Origin: Vibrio tasmaniensis
Lineage (GTDB): Bacteria; Pseudomonadota; Gammaproteobacteria; Enterobacterales; Vibrionaceae
Assembly (NCBI RefSeq): GCF_024347635.1
Contig: NZ_AP025510.1
Location: 1,364,001 to 1,428,000 of the forward strand
Length of the DNA: 64,000 bases
Direction: 5' to 3'
Positions within the stretch are counted from its first letter, which is position 1; each line of letters starts with the position of its first letter. The notes under the pieces were generated by a model that was given only the letters and a program-made list of their open reading frames with translations, ran no database searches and had not been told where the DNA came from. The translations under genes and the position numbers were made by a program. Below are positions 61,819-64,000 of the stretch, piece by piece.

Positions 61819-61910
61819 CTAGATCAGTAGCATGATTGTTCTCGCTTTTTCAAGCAAAAGGGTAACTTCCTAGAAGTGACTGTTTTAGAACAATATCATT
61901 TTGCTACAAA

Positions 61911-63452
61911 CTACTTCTCGTAAGTTTTGATTTCGCCTGATTTAACACGAGCAACGAACGATTGCAGTTCTTTCTTCACAACAGGCATCAAGAAGTACAG
62001 ACCAAGAATGTTGAAGATAGACATTGCAAAAATAGCCGCATCAGAGAAGTCGATTACCGCGCCGAATTGAATTGTGGCACCAATCACAACAAACACACAA
62101 AACATCACTTTAAAAATCAGTTCAGTCGTTTTTCCTTCACCAAATAGGTAAGTCCAAGCTTTAAGACCGTAGTACGACCAAGAGATCATAGTAGAAAACG
62201 CGAACATGATTACCGCTAGAGCGAGTGTGTATTTGAACACTTCTGCCGTTTCAGTAAACGATGCAGCAGTAAGCGTTACACCCGTTAAGCCAGAACCATC
62301 GAATGGACCTGTATTTAGACCAGCGATAGTGATAACCAAGGCTGTCATTGTACAAATGATGACAGTATCAACGAACGGTTCTAATAGTGATACTAGACCT
62401 TCAGTGATTGGCTCTTTTGTTTTAACTGCTGAGTGAGCGATAGCTGCTGAACCTACACCTGCTTCGTTTGAGAACGTCGCACGTTTTAGACCTTGGATTA
62501 AAGCACCAATAAATCCGCCAACCACACCTTCACCAGTAAATGCACCTGTAAAGATGGCACTGAACGCAGGACCCACTTGATCAAGGTTAGAACCGATAAC
62601 AATCAGAGCCATACCGATATACAGAGCAGCCATCCAAGGAACAACTTTTTCTGTTACCGAAGCAATAGAAGGCATACCGCCAACAATAACGGAAAACACT
62701 AGGGTAGCAAGTACAAGCCCTGTGATAACACCGTATTCACTAGGTACATCAAATGCGTAAGTGAGCATGGCATGTGCTTGGTTCGCTTGGAACATGTTAC
62801 CGCCGCCCAATGCACCTAAAATACACATTAATGCAAAACCAATAGCAAGGACTTTACCTAGTCCGCCTAAACCTCGTTCACCAAGACCTTGGCTTAGGTA
62901 GTACATTGGACCACCCGAAACAACACCTGAAGGTAGGATGGTTCGATATTTCACACCTAAAGTACACTCACAGAACTTAGAGGCCATACCCAGAAGGCCA
63001 CACAAGATCATCCAGAATGTCGCGCCAGGGCCACCAATCGCGAGTGCAGCACCTACACCTGCAATATTACCCAGTCCGACAGTTCCTGAAAGCGCTGTTG
63101 TTAACGCTTGAAAGTGAGAAACTTCGCCGTCTTCTTTAGAGTTAGGGTCGGTATACTTACCTTTGATAATGTCTATCGCCATACCAACACGTTTAAATTG
63201 AACAAAGCCAAAATAAACAGTGAAGATAATTGCAGCGAGCAAGAGCCAACCAACAATGATTGGGAAGTTTGCTTCACCAAGCGGAACACTTTTAAATATT
63301 AATCCAACGAACCACCCTGTGTAGTCATTGAAAAAACCATCAACACTTTTACTTAAGTTACTGATACCTTGGCTAAATGATCCTTCTTCTGCAAATGCAC
63401 TGGAACTAAACAATAATATAAACCCAAAAAATAATTCACGTATGTTTTTCAT
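61911..63452 (-). CDS. Alanine/glycine:cation symporter (AGCS), long form with N-terminal extension
   Basis: A 513-aa AGCS protein. The family signatures are intact (GTVGLGNIAGVGAALAIGGP near 130-149; SNEAGVGSAAIAHSAVKT near 333-350; SWSYYGLKAWTY). It carries an extra N-terminal segment of about 60 residues that begins with a signal-peptide-like stretch (FFGFILLFSSSAFA) and a helical periplasmic part, absent from the AGCS at 58295. No glycine-riboswitch core was seen upstream, so it is regulated differently from the other AGCS gene. Likely substrate alanine or glycine. Confidence 0.94.
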   Translation of the reverse strand: MKNIRELFFGFILLFSSSAFAEEGSFSQGISNLSKSVDGFFNDYTGWFVGLIFKSVPLGEANFPIIVGWLLLAAIIFTVYFGFVQFKRVGMAIDIIKGKYTDPNSKEDGEVSHFQALTTALSGTVGLGNIAGVGAALAIGGPGATFWMILCGLLGMASKFCECTLGVKYRTILPSGVVSGGPMYYLSQGLGERGLGGLGKVLAIGFALMCILGALGGGNMFQANQAHAMLTYAFDVPSEYGVITGLVLATLVFSVIVGGMPSIASVTEKVVPWMAALYIGMALIVIGSNLDQVGPAFSAIFTGAFTGEGVVGGFIGALIQGLKRATFSNEAGVGSAAIAHSAVKTKEPITEGLVSLLEPFVDTVIICTMTALVITIAGLNTGPFDGSGLTGVTLTAASFTETAEVFKYTLALAVIMFAFSTMISWSYYGLKAWTYLFGEGKTTELIFKVMFCVFVVIGATIQFGAVIDFSDAAIFAMSIFNILGLYFLMPVVKKELQSFVARVKSGEIKTYEK

Positions 63453-64000
63453 GGTTTTCCCTGTCTTTTTATTAAATTATGTTTGTTGCTGTTGTGTTTT
63501 TTCTATTTGTTTTTTTACGTTTCAGTGACTCATCTACTTCATTCGACGGCAACATAAACGGCTGTAGCTAGGTCGAAAAACGAAATAAATATAAGTACTG
63601 ATCTTGCTTTATATGGATATCCTTTTGGTATGTGCACCAATTAGACTATGGCATTCGGCCTGCCAAGTCCTACTGATAATCCTATACACAAAAATAATGC
63701 CCTTAAAGAATTTTTTACAATAAATTTACAATTGTTCGGGTTTTGTCATTGTTTGTGAATAAGCAGGTGTTTTTTAGGTTGGAAAAGTATATGCAGTGGC
63801 TGTTATAGCGATGGGTATGGTGAATGATCTAGGGTGGCGATAGGGAAGTCGGCGAGTTTGAATGTACGATATATGCTTGAGAGGTGTTTAAACAATTGAT
63901 GGACGAAGATGTAATCGGGGCTGAGGTCGTTAAAAAATCCCTATATTGAAGTGAACTAAAATTGGGTATTCCTGTTAAACGGCTTTCAAGGTTCTGGATT
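63453..64000. other. Gene-free stretch at the window end
   Basis: About 550 bp upstream of the AGCS gene. It contains its promoter region; no complete ORF with a ribosome site is seen. The last 170 bp have an interrupted + strand frame (about 63830-64000, two in-frame TGA codons), too short to call; a gene may continue beyond the window. Confidence 0.4.

Noticed and set aside
63830..64000. Terminal inverted repeat of an IS3-like element or a broken gene at the window end
   Set aside because: TGAAGTGAACTAAAATTGGG resembles IS3-type ends and a frame with two TGA codons is suggestive, but no transposase or second end is visible; evidence is too thin.

Overview
The window reads as a chromosomal segment of a marine Vibrio, most likely of the V. 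splendidus clade. The evidence is a complete alginate-catabolism island with the gene repertoire described for V. splendidus, a VCI-II-type tandem glycine riboswitch in front of an alanine/glycine:Na+ symporter, a tryptophanase gene with a TnaC-type leader, and moderate-to-low GC with AT-rich intergenic DNA. No rRNA, tRNA, CRISPR array or complete insertion sequence was seen.

Region 1 (1-33.4 kb) is the alginate island. It encodes lyases that cut the polymer (two PL7 enzymes, one a CBM32 lipoprotein and one secreted), two KdgM-type outer-membrane porins, three sodium:solute symporters (SSS family, like the ToaA/B/C oligoalginate transporters; the first is cut by the window edge), two tandem PL17 oligoalginate lyases, KdgF (linearises unsaturated uronate), a DEH reductase of the 3-hydroxyisobutyrate dehydrogenase family, KDG kinase and KDPG aldolase. 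Together they form a full route from alginate to pyruvate and glyceraldehyde-3-phosphate. Three FadR-type (GntR/FCD) regulators, a tripartite tricarboxylate (TctCBA) transporter operon led by an unknown 156-aa gene, and a MATE transporter sit among them. A palindrome of the form TTGTANTACAA, matching the FadR-subfamily consensus, recurs upstream of most of these genes, often with CRP-like sites. I did not see it by eye in the rest of the window. Two terminator-ended intergenic stretches without ORFs look like small-RNA genes, one of them with such a palindrome on its predicted -35 element. A DUF294/CBS/cNMP protein plus DEDD exonuclease pair is embedded here.

Region 2 (33.5-40.4 kb) carries msrA, a pair of membrane-associated P-loop GTPases, the tnaC leader with tnaA, and a LysR regulator.

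Region 3 (40.5-51.2 kb) is accessory DNA: small genes all on the + strand (Dabb, GNAT, nucleotidyltransferase, YjbR, NUDIX, HAD, OGFr-like, unknowns), with a DASS transporter/cNMP-histidine kinase/response regulator operon in the middle. It contains a gene-fragment scar and a hexanucleotide repeat that encodes a tiny upstream ORF.

Region 4 (51.3-64 kb) is more housekeeping-like: the folate-independent methionine synthase pair MesX/MesD, a TauE/SafE permease, a YdjM-like membrane hydrolase, an M32 carboxypeptidase, a LysE exporter, two AGCS symporters (one under a tandem glycine riboswitch) and small membrane or coiled-coil proteins. All calls come from reading the sequence and from family knowledge; no database search was run.
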